From contig NZ_JAMBOJ010000048.1 in assembly GCF_023715565.1 (NCBI RefSeq), positions 1 through 35,455 on the forward strand: a DNA stretch of 35,455 nucleotides, given 5' to 3'. The notes below the pieces were generated by a model. It searched no databases. It was given only the letters and a program-made list of their open reading frames with translations, and was not told the origin of the DNA. Positions 25,717 through 33,824 of this stretch are shown here, in pieces. Each line of letters starts with the position of its first letter. Position 1 is the first letter of the stretch. This DNA is from Cytobacillus firmus (GTDB lineage: Bacteria; Bacillota; Bacilli; Bacillales; Cytobacillaceae). A program made the position numbers and the translations under genes.

Positions 25717-26217
25717 TCATTTGAAAATTACGACATCATCCGGCAAAGATTCTGCATAATCCTTCATTTCCTGAAAGGAATGGCATTTTACAAGGCTGCG
25801 TATTTCTTCGATTCCTTTACCGGAAATAGAGGATGAAATGACAATGGGTCCTTTTGGTACAGCATTTCTAAGCTGCCTGATTGCCGTATTTACATCCGCC
25901 TGGGCAGAATCGCTTTTTGTCACGATCCCTATCGGGAGCTTATTAAACCCAGTGCTGAAACCCGGCGGAAAAATGGTTTTCCGTTTTGTAGAATCCTGCA
26001 AATATAATACATGTGTCACTTCCAGTGCCGTAGCCATGATATTTTTATAGAAAAATGGATTTTCCGTGTATTCCCCCGGCGTATCCACAATCCAATCATA
26101 ATAGTTCAGTGCCTGTGTTTTAACCGCTTCCGCTTTGCGGCCTAGGAGAGCATTGGTTAAAGTCGACTTTCCAGCCCCGATGGAACCGATCAGCATCGCT
26201 CTGTTCATTTTGGACAT
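25717..26217 (-). CDS. eutP: EutP/PduV-like small P-loop NTPase
   Basis: This 166-residue protein has a P-loop GSIGAGKS (11-18), a DTPGEY switch/G3 motif (about 46-51) and VTKSD (about 98-102) resembling G4 of GTPases. EutP proteins have been linked to nucleotide handling or acetate kinase activity and to positioning of microcompartments; the exact role is debated. It follows eutS by 13 bases and is the last gene of the eutH-eutS-eutP segment before the second attenuator. AAGGAG lies 9 bases before the ATG. Confidence 0.92.
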   Translation of the reverse strand: MSKMNRAMLIGSIGAGKSTLTNALLGRKAEAVKTQALNYYDWIVDTPGEYTENPFFYKNIMATALEVTHVLYLQDSTKRKTIFPPGFSTGFNKLPIGIVTKSDSAQADVNTAIRQLRNAVPKGPIVISSSISGKGIEEIRSLVKCHSFQEMKDYAESLPDDVVIFK

Positions 26218-26230
26218 TAAATACAGCTCC

Positions 26231-26572
26231 TTATGATTTAGTAATTTCCGAAGGAGTGTACCTCAGTGTTTCAGATAGAAAACGGTTGATTTCCTCCATG
26301 GCCATTTGCACAGCTGAAACGGTGCCGACAATGACAAGACTGCCTGTGAACCGGTCCAGGAAACCGATCTGCACGTCTGCAGCTTTTGTTGCCAGGTCTC
26401 CTGCAATGATAACCGTTTCACTTGGTGTCAGTGTTAAGATCCCTAACGCTCCTGCCTGCTGGATCCCAAGTTTTTCAAACATATCCGGATCAGGATTTGC
26501 GATTAAATGGCTGAGAGTTACTTGTTTTCCCGGTACAAATTCTTGTATAAATCGTTGTTTTTCTTCATTCAT
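26231..26572 (-). CDS. eutS: Circularly permuted BMC-H shell protein EutS
   Basis: This 113-residue protein fits EutS/PduU: an N-terminal strand region ([17 protein letters not shown]) that forms the small beta-barrel over the pore, then the permuted BMC core ([43 protein letters not shown]). EutS hexamers are usually bent at a Gly and may form shell edges. GGGGAGGCCGAAGCA precedes the ATG. It is coded between the permease gene and eutP. Confidence 0.95.
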   Translation of the reverse strand: MNEEKQRFIQEFVPGKQVTLSHLIANPDPDMFEKLGIQQAGALGILTLTPSETVIIAGDLATKAADVQIGFLDRFTGSLVIVGTVSAVQMAMEEINRFLSETLRYTPSEITKS

Positions 26573-26600
26573 TGCTTCGGCCTCCCCAGGTGACTGCTGC

Positions 26601-27863
26601 TTATATTGCTTTTTTTACTTTATTTTCTTTCGGCAAATATTCATCTTTTCCGATAATGCCGGCTTCACGGTCCTTTTTCTCCAATTCCAGAGCCTTAGGC
26701 ACTGAAAGCCAGTATGCTAAACCAATTCCAATGATCCCTGCAGAAATTTTACCGGCTATAATTGGAAGGATTAGTGTTGGCTGAAAATTTGCTGTAAACG
26801 ATAAATGGTCGCCAAGCAGGAATGCCGCACAGACAGCAAAGGAAATATTAATGACTTTATCTTTAGGCGGCATCGTTCTGACCAATTTAAACATAGCCAG
26901 GATGTTGGCGATCGTGGCAACTATCCCTGCGCTGCCTTCCTTGCTTAATCCCACTTTCCGGCCAAGAGCTTCGAGTGGGCCTCCCGCATACTTTTGAAGG
27001 AGATAAACCATCGGAAATGCCCCGGCCAGCATAATCCCAATATATCCTGCAGTCTCAAGTGCGCGGAACTGATCTTCTGCATCAGCCATGATTGGATGGA
27101 AGCCCCAGCTTCCAAAGACAGTTGTGAATAATCCGGTGAAAATTTCCACGATTGAAAAGACTAAAACCAGCTTAATTCCCGCATCCAAAATGCGTCCAAA
27201 CCACATGAACCCGTTGATCATTAAATCCGGAAGGAAATATAACCCCAGTGCAATCAGTACAACAAAGATTAATAGCGGACTTAAGTTCAGCAATATTTGT
27301 CCCAAACCGAGTGCAAACTGATATTTAGCCTCACCCGATGTGGAAATGAAATCCCTGAAGCTTGAGCTTGAAACCGCAATAATCACACTTGAAATGAAAG
27401 CGCCGATAGGAATTGTCAGAACGCCTGACATTACACCAAGCGCCATATATTTATGGTCTCTCTTATCAAGCATAGCGAGGCCCATCGGGATGGAGAAAAC
27501 AATCGTTGCTCCCGCCATAAAACCAACAATCATCGCCATTATCCAGCCTTCCTGTGTCTGCTTTAACACTTCAGCTAATTGGTAGCCCCCCATATCGGTT
27601 GCCAATATGGCAGTGGCCGCTATCGCTGGATCTGCCCCAATGGCAGCAAAAAATGGACCGCAGACCTTATCGATAAACCATGATAAAAACGGAATGGAAG
27701 CCATTATGCCGGCAGCCGGAACAAAGATATGGCCAACAGCATGAAGTCCCTCCATAAATTGCTTTCCTAATCCCTCATCACTGTTGCGGATGGCAGCAAA
27801 GGCACCTGCTACCGCACAAGCCATGATAATGTAAATAACAATCTTACCCACCATTTCCATCAT
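26601..27863 (-). CDS. eutH: Ethanolamine permease-like membrane protein EutH
   Basis: This 420-residue membrane protein has about 10-11 hydrophobic segments and matches EutH over its length ([85 protein letters not shown]). EutH assists ethanolamine uptake when it is scarce. The C-terminus is charged and cytoplasmic. The gene follows eutV, with an attenuator between them and no room for a separate promoter, so it is probably expressed by read-through. GGGAGGG supports the ATG. Confidence 0.95.
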   Translation of the reverse strand: MMEMVGKIVIYIIMACAVAGAFAAIRNSDEGLGKQFMEGLHAVGHIFVPAAGIMASIPFLSWFIDKVCGPFFAAIGADPAIAATAILATDMGGYQLAEVLKQTQEGWIMAMIVGFMAGATIVFSIPMGLAMLDKRDHKYMALGVMSGVLTIPIGAFISSVIIAVSSSSFRDFISTSGEAKYQFALGLGQILLNLSPLLIFVVLIALGLYFLPDLMINGFMWFGRILDAGIKLVLVFSIVEIFTGLFTTVFGSWGFHPIMADAEDQFRALETAGYIGIMLAGAFPMVYLLQKYAGGPLEALGRKVGLSKEGSAGIVATIANILAMFKLVRTMPPKDKVINISFAVCAAFLLGDHLSFTANFQPTLILPIIAGKISAGIIGIGLAYWLSVPKALELEKKDREAGIIGKDEYLPKENKVKKAI

Positions 27864-27961
27864 AAATCCCTCCCTAAAAAGTTTTTATATGTTAACGGAA
27901 TCATGCAGCTTCTTTACAAGAAATATAGGATAAGATAGCAGCTTGATAGTATTAGATTAAG

Positions 27962-28020
27962 TAAAAAGACAAAAAGGTGCCGTACGTCAGCTTTTGTCTG
28001 ACGCATGGCACCTTTGCCTG
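27962..28020 (-). promoter_or_regulatory. EutV/ANTAR-type antiterminator and terminator between eutV and eutH
   Basis: On the minus strand CAGGC-AAAGGT-GCC(A)TG forms a short hairpin with one bulged A. Its six-base loop has A1 and G4, as expected of ANTAR targets. The loop and 3' arm are shared with an 18-bp terminator stem (28015-27998 with 27990-27973, one mismatch and one wobble) followed by TTTTTGTCTTTTT. It begins 22 bases after the eutV stop, so it ends the eutWV message unless EutV is active. Confidence 0.85.
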
Positions 28021-28042
28021 TCCTATCCACTTGTTAAAGATG

Positions 28043-28615
28043 TTATGCGTTATATTTTACAATGATACGCTTTGCCACATTTTCCAGTGTAACCTGTTTA
28101 TTCATGCTGATCTTTCGCATTTTTCGAAAAGCTTCTTCTTCAGGCATATTAAACTTTTGCATTAAAATGCCTTTTGCTTTTTCAACTATCTTTCTTTCAT
28201 TTAACTTCTGGTTCATGGTTTCCACTTGTTCCCGAATGGCATTTGCGTTCTCCGCCTGCCTAAGGGCAATCTCAACTGCTGGAATCAGACTGGCTTCATT
28301 AACAGGTTTAACAAGATAGCCGAGTATATTAGCCTGTTTGGCCTTATCAATATATTCCCGCTGACTGTATGCGGTAAGGATCAGGATAGGAGTATTAATT
28401 TTATTGGATATGATTTCACTTGCTTTTAATCCGTTCAAATTTGGCATCTTGATATCCATAAGGATTAAATCAGGCTTTAATTCAAAGGCAAGCTCGACCG
28501 CTCTTTCACCATCACCTGCTTCAGCAACCACTTCATAGCCGGCATCCTTTAGCATCAGGCTTAAGTCCATGCGGACAATGGATTCATCCTCCACAACCAT
28601 AATTCTTTTTTTCAC
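28043..28615 (-). CDS. eutV: Response regulator with ANTAR RNA-binding domain, EutV
   Basis: This 190-residue protein has an N-terminal receiver domain (VVEDESIVRMDLSLML, phospho-acceptor Asp54 in LILMDIKMPN, Lys in the YLVKPVNE loop) and a C-terminal ANTAR domain (about 130-188: AKGILMQKFNMPEEEAFRKMRKISMNKQVTLENVAKRI). Phosphorylated EutV dimerises and binds paired hexaloop hairpins in RNA to prevent termination. Three leaders in this window contain candidate targets. It starts at GTG, two bases after the eutW stop, with GGTGG 7 bases upstream. Its transcript runs directly into one of its own probable targets. Confidence 0.96.
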   Translation of the reverse strand: MKKRIMVVEDESIVRMDLSLMLKDAGYEVVAEAGDGERAVELAFELKPDLILMDIKMPNLNGLKASEIISNKINTPILILTAYSQREYIDKAKQANILGYLVKPVNEASLIPAVEIALRQAENANAIREQVETMNQKLNERKIVEKAKGILMQKFNMPEEEAFRKMRKISMNKQVTLENVAKRIIVKYNA

Positions 28616-28617
28616 AG

Positions 28618-30042
28618 CTATTCCACCTTCCTTTCAAAGGGAAATTGCACAGCAGCAATGGTCCCTGTTTCAGCCCGTTCGATAAAAAAATGACCGGATA
28701 GATCGTGCTCGATCATCATTTTCACAATATCTAAGCCTAGAGAAGGTTTTGCATTCGGGGAATACCCTTTACCATCATCAATGACGTCAACCTTAACTTC
28801 ATTATTGGAATAATCGAAACAAACCTCGATTTTCCCTTCATGCATTTGTTTAAATGCGTGCTTTACACAATTTTGGATAAGCTCATTGATGACTAGAGAC
28901 AGGGAGACAGCTTTTTCCGAGTCGATTAAAAGCCTGGGCCCCCTGTACTGTATATGTATTTTTTTCTGCTCATGCTTTGCTTCATACACCAGCATATTCC
29001 CAATTTTCTCTATTAAACTGTATATATCCACTTCATCCAAACCAGAGCTTGAGAGAATAATCTCATAGACTGAAGCAATGCTTGAGATGCGGTTCAGACT
29101 TTCCACGAAATGTACCTTGCTCTCTTCCGGAATCCCCCTTCTCATCTGAAGCCTCAAAAGGCTGGCAACTGTCTGCAGATTGTTTTTAACACGGTGATGG
29201 ATTTCCCTTATGGCCACGGATTTAACAGCAATCTCTCTTTCCTTTTCCCTGAGCTCTGTCAGATCTTTAAGGATAATGAAAGTTCCATTCGACTTTCCAT
29301 CTACCTGGAGACTAATCTTTTTCACACGGAAAACCTTCTTCATCATTTTCAATTCTTTAACAAGAAGTTCTTCCGGATCGTTTAGTATCTGCTGTATACA
29401 TGGTAAGTAATCAATAAGAGGAGTGCCAGGCCTGATGCCTTCCTTCCCAATTTCGTGAATGAGATTCGTAGCCGATGGATTGTTATAGACTACCTTATTT
29501 TCATGATCAATAAAGAACAATGCTTCCTCAATTACCTCTGGAATAATCGGCCGATCCTCCGCCATCCCAATGAGAATCCCGCTTAGCGTTTTTGTCGCTT
29601 CTGATAACGCTTCCAATTCTCGCTGACGCTGAAGCTTCTCACTGATATCCTTTTCCATAATGAGTGCTCCTATGACCCGATCCTGTGATCCCATAATCGG
29701 CACAACACTTTGTTCAACAGTCTTGCCTTCCTGTGTCAGTGCACGGTTGAGAAACATATTTTTCCCAGTCCTCAGGGTATACATAACGGCGGGTTCAAAC
29801 GCTTCATATGCGAACTTGCCTGCAACTGGCTTCTGATATACAGATTTAGCTGTGGCTGGTGCGGCTTCAGCCACCACAATTGCATGTTTTCCTTCTTTTG
29901 TAAGGCAGTCTACAAAAACATTTGCCTGGTTCAGGTCCGCGATCAATGAAAGATTGCCAGAGACCTCTAAAATTCTTTCAATATCCATTGTTGAAAGACT
30001 GGTATGGAGAGTGCATAACTCTTCTACTGAGAAGTTTGGCAT
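28618..30042 (-). CDS. eutW: Ethanolamine-sensing histidine kinase EutW
   Basis: This soluble kinase has an N-terminal sensory region (about 1-140, PDTaS/GAF-like), a PAS domain (about 165-270), a HisKA_2 dimerisation segment with the phospho-acceptor in REIHHRVKNNLQ (about 280-290) and a C-terminal HATPase domain (NELIQNCVKHAF, VDVIDDGKGYSP, LGLDIVKMM). No membrane segment is seen, consistent with sensing ethanolamine in the cytoplasm. I place the start at ATG 30040-30042 because GGGAG lies about 10 bases upstream; the longer frame to 30063 has no ribosome binding site. It passes phosphate to EutV, coded directly downstream. Confidence 0.94.
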   Translation of the reverse strand: MPNFSVEELCTLHTSLSTMDIERILEVSGNLSLIADLNQANVFVDCLTKEGKHAIVVAEAAPATAKSVYQKPVAGKFAYEAFEPAVMYTLRTGKNMFLNRALTQEGKTVEQSVVPIMGSQDRVIGALIMEKDISEKLQRQRELEALSEATKTLSGILIGMAEDRPIIPEVIEEALFFIDHENKVVYNNPSATNLIHEIGKEGIRPGTPLIDYLPCIQQILNDPEELLVKELKMMKKVFRVKKISLQVDGKSNGTFIILKDLTELREKEREIAVKSVAIREIHHRVKNNLQTVASLLRLQMRRGIPEESKVHFVESLNRISSIASVYEIILSSSGLDEVDIYSLIEKIGNMLVYEAKHEQKKIHIQYRGPRLLIDSEKAVSLSLVINELIQNCVKHAFKQMHEGKIEVCFDYSNNEVKVDVIDDGKGYSPNAKPSLGLDIVKMMIEHDLSGHFFIERAETGTIAAVQFPFERKVE

Positions 30043-30090
30043 GTGCTGAGAACTCCCAATCATTTATTAAAAGTGTCAGAATATATAAAA

Positions 30091-30119
30091 ATATTAAAGG
30101 GAATGCCGAAGAATGTCAA
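30091..30119 (-). promoter_or_regulatory. Vegetative promoter for eutWV
   Basis: TTGACA (30119-30114) and TAATAT (30096-30091) are spaced by 17 bases on the minus strand, about 50 bases upstream of the eutW start. No attenuator-type hairpin follows it, so the two-component pair is probably made at a basal level. Confidence 0.65.
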
Positions 30120-30178
30120 TAATGTTTTTGATAGTTCAATAGGAAATTGGGCACATATTTGGAATTTAACTGGATTAT

Positions 30179-30217
30179 GGAAAAGGCAGCTGGAAAAAAT
30201 GGATATCCTGCTGCCTT
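30179..30217 (-). terminator. Intrinsic terminator after eutC2
   Basis: AAGGCAGC (minus strand, from 30217) pairs with GCTGCCTT (ending 30183) around a 19-base loop, followed by a short T-run. It lies within ten bases of the eutC2 stop and separates the second lyase operon from eutWV. Confidence 0.8.
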
Positions 30218-30223
30218 CCTGAA

Positions 30224-31096
30224 TTATTGAAGCTTTGCTAATTTTACGCCGCTTGCCTTTTGTTTTAATATGGTCTCTATTAAATCGGCCAGATGAGCAC
30301 CCGCCTCTACAGGAGGAACCCCTCCCTCATGAATATTGCTGATAACTGTGCGATCTGCTTCGACAGTATTTTCACTGGGCTTGTATATCAGGTAAGCACT
30401 AATGCTTTTTGCGGTTGCCAATCCTGGCCTTTCACCAATAAGTGAAATAACACAATCACAATTGACAATGGAAGCTACATCATCCTGAATCCAAACTCTG
30501 CTCCGCTTTATAAAAACAGGATCTCCAATGGAAATATTCTTCGATTGTAAGCCCTGTACAAGTGCAGGCAGCAGATCTCCTATATTTGCCTCAATGCCGG
30601 TTGAACTCAGGCCATCCGATACAATGATCTGAACCTGCCGATTCTTCGGGAGATTTTTGTCAGCCCATTTTCTCGAGGTTTCATTGAGTCGCCTTCCGCT
30701 GTCCAGGTCCATTAAGTATTGATCCATCGTTTCAGCTTTTGATTGAAGCACCGGCAGCTTTAATTCCTTCAGCAATTCCTCGGGAACATCTTTGAAAACA
30801 GCATCCTGCGCGGCCGCATGATCTATTCTGAAATCAAGGTAATTCCTTGTTTTCATTCGGGTTCCTGTCCTTCCAATCCCAATTCTTGCTGGAGTGATGG
30901 ATTGAACCTTCCCGATCTCTTCACGGTTGACAGGCTGATCTACACCTACTTGTTTGACTATTTCATAAACAATATGGCGTCCTTCTGCAATCTCCGGTTT
31001 TATTTCAGCATTTTCTGGACTAGTTCCAATTTTTACTTGCCCTTCTGTCTTCAGCTCCTCTATTACCTGTTTGACTATTGCTTGAATATTCATCAT
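30224..31096 (-). CDS. eutC: Ethanolamine ammonia-lyase small subunit, second copy (EutC2)
   Basis: This 290-residue EutC homologue is shorter than copy 1 in the N-terminal linker. Core motifs are kept: TPARIGIGRTGTRMKTRNYLDFRIDHAAAQDAV, QIIVSDGLSSTGIEANIGDL, DCVISLIGERPGLATAKSISAYLIYKPSENT and NIHEGGVPPVEAGAHLA. The N-terminus (MNIQAIVKQVIEEL) is again an amphipathic helix suited to encapsulation. It follows eutB2 by 14 bases and should form the heterodimer with it. It clearly diverges from copy 1, so this is not a recent duplication. Confidence 0.95.
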   Translation of the reverse strand: MMNIQAIVKQVIEELKTEGQVKIGTSPENAEIKPEIAEGRHIVYEIVKQVGVDQPVNREEIGKVQSITPARIGIGRTGTRMKTRNYLDFRIDHAAAQDAVFKDVPEELLKELKLPVLQSKAETMDQYLMDLDSGRRLNETSRKWADKNLPKNRQVQIIVSDGLSSTGIEANIGDLLPALVQGLQSKNISIGDPVFIKRSRVWIQDDVASIVNCDCVISLIGERPGLATAKSISAYLIYKPSENTVEADRTVISNIHEGGVPPVEAGAHLADLIETILKQKASGVKLAKLQ

Positions 31097-31110
31097 TAAG
31101 CCCCCCTTCC

Positions 31111-32469
31111 TTATTCAAAAATAGATAGATCTCCAGCTCGTTCTATCAATTTTCCATTCTCCATGATACCCATCTTTACCAGCCAGATCTCAAATTCACG
31201 CAGCGGACGGAGCCCAAGCATTTCTCTTAAACTTGCATCATCATGATAACTGGTATCTTGATAACTTAACATGACATCATCGCCTCCAGGGACGCCCATA
31301 TAAAAGTTTGCTCCGGCTAACGCTGTTAGCATACCCGCGATTTCCTGATCATTTTGATCTGCCTGCATATGGTTGGTATAGGTAGGTGCAATCCCCATTG
31401 GGAGTCCATGCATTTTCCCCATAAAAAGGTCTTCTAAATCTGCGCGGATCACTTGTTTCCCGTCGTAGATCGTCTCAGGCCCAATGAAACCGGAAACATT
31501 ATTAACCATAAACGGCTTCCAATGACGGGCATAGCCATATGTACGTGCTTCGAGTGTCTGCATATCAATGCCAAGATGGGCATCCAGTGAGACTTCAGAT
31601 CCCTGCCCAGTTTCGAAATAAAGCTGATTAGGCCCAGTAGATGTCCCTTGCTTAGCCATCAGATAAAAGGCTTCATCCAGGATTTCTTTTGAAACCCCAA
31701 AATCATCATTTGCTGCCTGTGTACCTGCAAGACTTTGGAACATTAGTGCAATAGGAGCGCCTTTTTTGAGTGCCTGCATCTGTGTTGTAATGTGGGCAAG
31801 CACGCAGTTTTGTGTTGGTATTTCCCATTTTTGTATAAAATCATGAGTCATATGAAGAATTCTCGAAACAGATTCAACAGAATCGTTGTTAGGGTTCACA
31901 CCAATAACAGCATCACCAGATCCATAGGAAAGACCTTCTTTCATTGATGCAAGTATACCATCGGGATTGTCAATGGGATGATTGGGCTGGCATCTGAATG
32001 CCAGGCGTCCAGCCTCGCCTATCGTTGTATTGCAATGAGCTGTCGGCCGGATTTTCTGTGAAGCCATCACCAAATCGATGCTCGACATCAGCTTTGCTGC
32101 AGCTGAAATCATTTCGCTCGTCAGCCCTTTGCTGATTCTGAACAAATCCGAGGTGCTTGTTTGGTGAGACAAAATATATTCCCTTAATTCACCAACAGAC
32201 CAGTTTGATATTTCTTTATAAATAAAGAGATTGAGATCGTCATAGATTATGCGGGTAACTTCATCCATATCATATGCAATTACCGGATTCTCATAAATTT
32301 CCTTTAGCGACAGTTCACTTAACACCACTTTAGCAGCCATTCGTTCAAGTGAAGATCCCGCAGCAATACCAGCCATTATATCTCCTGATTTTTCCTCACT
32401 GGCTTTTGCTAAGACATCTGCAATAGAACGGAATTGATAGGTTTCATTTTTTATGGTGATAGTATACAT
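31111..32469 (-). CDS. eutB: Ethanolamine ammonia-lyase-like large subunit, second copy (EutB2), altered substrate site
   Basis: This is a full-length EutB homologue of 452 residues from ATG 32467-32469 (AAGGGAGG 7 bases upstream); an earlier in-frame Met at 32511 lies just before the ribosome binding site. Several active-site residues are conserved: Arg159 and Gln161 (FRCQPN), Asn192 (GVNPN) and Glu286 (FETGQGS), one less than E. coli numbering. The position of Asp362 of EutB1 is Ala361 (MGIAPTYTNH). The barrel-strand segment HYDPFIVNTVVGF of EutB1 reads HWKPFMVNNVSGF here, and TPMGDD reads VPGGDD. Since Asp362 is thought to bind the substrate amino group, EutB2 may act on another amino alcohol or be impaired on ethanolamine. 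It is controlled by its own ANTAR-type leader. Confidence 0.93.
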   Translation of the reverse strand: MYTITIKNETYQFRSIADVLAKASEEKSGDIMAGIAAGSSLERMAAKVVLSELSLKEIYENPVIAYDMDEVTRIIYDDLNLFIYKEISNWSVGELREYILSHQTSTSDLFRISKGLTSEMISAAAKLMSSIDLVMASQKIRPTAHCNTTIGEAGRLAFRCQPNHPIDNPDGILASMKEGLSYGSGDAVIGVNPNNDSVESVSRILHMTHDFIQKWEIPTQNCVLAHITTQMQALKKGAPIALMFQSLAGTQAANDDFGVSKEILDEAFYLMAKQGTSTGPNQLYFETGQGSEVSLDAHLGIDMQTLEARTYGYARHWKPFMVNNVSGFIGPETIYDGKQVIRADLEDLFMGKMHGLPMGIAPTYTNHMQADQNDQEIAGMLTALAGANFYMGVPGGDDVMLSYQDTSYHDDASLREMLGLRPLREFEIWLVKMGIMENGKLIERAGDLSIFE

Positions 32470-32549
32470 AAACAGCCTCCCTTTTATGTCTATGGAGCCG
32501 GCCAGCAGCAAAACCTAGTTTCTGGTAAGCGATTACATCCCGCTCCATG

Positions 32550-32613
32550 CAAAAAGGCGCCTTAACAGTATAAGCCATAAATCAGCTTATCTATTAAGGC
32601 GCCTTCACCTGTT
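32550..32613 (-). promoter_or_regulatory. EutV/ANTAR-type antiterminator and terminator in the eutB2 leader
   Basis: On the minus strand AGGT-GAAGGC-GCCT (32610-32597) forms the third copy of the leader hairpin. Its loop has G at position 4 but G instead of A at position 1, and one stem pair is a wobble. It overlaps a perfect 12-bp terminator stem (32605-32594 with 32565-32554) extended by an inner ATAAGC/GCTTAT stem and followed by TTTTT. The upstream tract ACAAGTG is also found before the eutH hairpin. Confidence 0.75.
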
Positions 32614-32630
32614 ATTTTCACTTGTCCATA

Positions 32631-32639
32631 ATTATATCA
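32631..32639 (-). promoter_or_regulatory. Extended -10 promoter for eutB2-eutC2
   Basis: The minus strand reads TGATATAAT, an exact TATAAT with the TGN extension. The -35 region is weak. Transcription would start about 10 bases before the conserved ACAAGTG tract of the leader. Confidence 0.55.
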
Positions 32640-32686
32640 ACAAATTGACTGAAAAGATAGACTTTTTAAACTGTAAATAAATTGTC

Positions 32687-33724
32687 TTATGAAAACATCC
32701 CCTCCACCACACGTCCATTCCGCCCTTTTGTCGTCTTTGCCTGTGAAAGGGAATTCAGAATCGCTTCCTCCGCCGACTCCGCCGCGCCTTGAAAAAGCTG
32801 ATTCATAATCGGATGATCATCTCTCATATAATGGGCAGTTTCCACCATACTGCTGCTTTCATGCAGGATTTTGTTAGCGGTGGAGAATGCTATGACAATG
32901 TCACCGCTGCCGTTGCTGAAGTGGCTCCCTGTCCGTCCGAGGCCAATGCCGCATCTCTTCGCAAGCCTTTTCAGCTGTCTGTCACTGACAGGTGCGTCAG
33001 TAGCGAGGATAATCATGATTGAACCATCGGGTGTGTCCTTTGTTTTCGGCTGAATTTCTGACAGACCGTATTTAATGAACGGAAATTCGTCTTTATTCCC
33101 GAAGTTGGTGACCACCAGACATCCGATTTTATATTCATTTATGCTTTGTTTCCCAGTGATTATACGTGAAGAAGCACCCACGCCTCCTTTATAGCCAAAA
33201 CACACCATGCCTTTACCCGCTCCAACTGCACCTTCTTCCACTTTTTCCGGCTTGGCATTTTGAATGGCTGCTATTGCATGTTCGGGTTTTACCGGGAGTG
33301 TGCGAATGGAATTCAAATACCCGTCATTGCATTCTCCTGTCACGATATTTACTGTTCCGGTTGTGTCGCCAATTTCCGGAGTGGTATTGAGCATGTATTC
33401 CAGAGTCCCCTGTGTGACTGCCGGCACCCCGAATGTATTGGTCAGCATAATAGGTGATTCAATTACACCCAGTTCTTCCACCTGCACCAGACCCGTTGTT
33501 TTTCCAAAGCCATTAATCACATAGCAGCCTGCAGTGACCTTTTCACGAAATAGATTCCCTCCATGCGGCAAAACAGCGGTTACACCGGTACATACATATT
33601 GGTCATCATCCAGCGCATAATCCAAAGTGCTTTGGCCGACCATAACTCCATCTATATCTGTAATGCAGTTCTTTTTTCCAGGTCTTAGTGTTCCGATTGT
33701 GATTCCTCTTTCTCTAATCTTCAT
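32687..33724 (-). CDS. DmpA/P1-family N-terminal-nucleophile aminopeptidase-like hydrolase
   Basis: This 345-residue protein belongs to the DmpA/BapA (S58/P1) family. It opens with the conserved NCITDIDGVMVGQ region and contains VGAGKGMVCFGYKGGVGASSR (about 168-187) and the self-cleavage site in DGSIMIILATDAPVS, where Gly234-Ser235 should be cut so that Ser235 becomes the nucleophile. Known members remove N-terminal residues from small peptides, beta-peptides or amides, or act as esterases; the substrate is not predictable. AAAGGAGCGG precedes the ATG. It is coded upstream of eutB2 in the same direction, with about 50 bases between its stop and the eutB2 promoter and no clear terminator. Confidence 0.9.
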   Translation of the reverse strand: MKIRERGITIGTLRPGKKNCITDIDGVMVGQSTLDYALDDDQYVCTGVTAVLPHGGNLFREKVTAGCYVINGFGKTTGLVQVEELGVIESPIMLTNTFGVPAVTQGTLEYMLNTTPEIGDTTGTVNIVTGECNDGYLNSIRTLPVKPEHAIAAIQNAKPEKVEEGAVGAGKGMVCFGYKGGVGASSRIITGKQSINEYKIGCLVVTNFGNKDEFPFIKYGLSEIQPKTKDTPDGSIMIILATDAPVSDRQLKRLAKRCGIGLGRTGSHFSNGSGDIVIAFSTANKILHESSSMVETAHYMRDDHPIMNQLFQGAAESAEEAILNSLSQAKTTKGRNGRVVEGMFS

Positions 33725-33824
33725 TTTGCCGCTCCTTTAAAATAGAATTTCCATTTGTTTTACTTTATAATAGAAAAATATTTAGATTACCTAATCATTT
33801 TACAGCACTGTTGGGAGGAATAAT

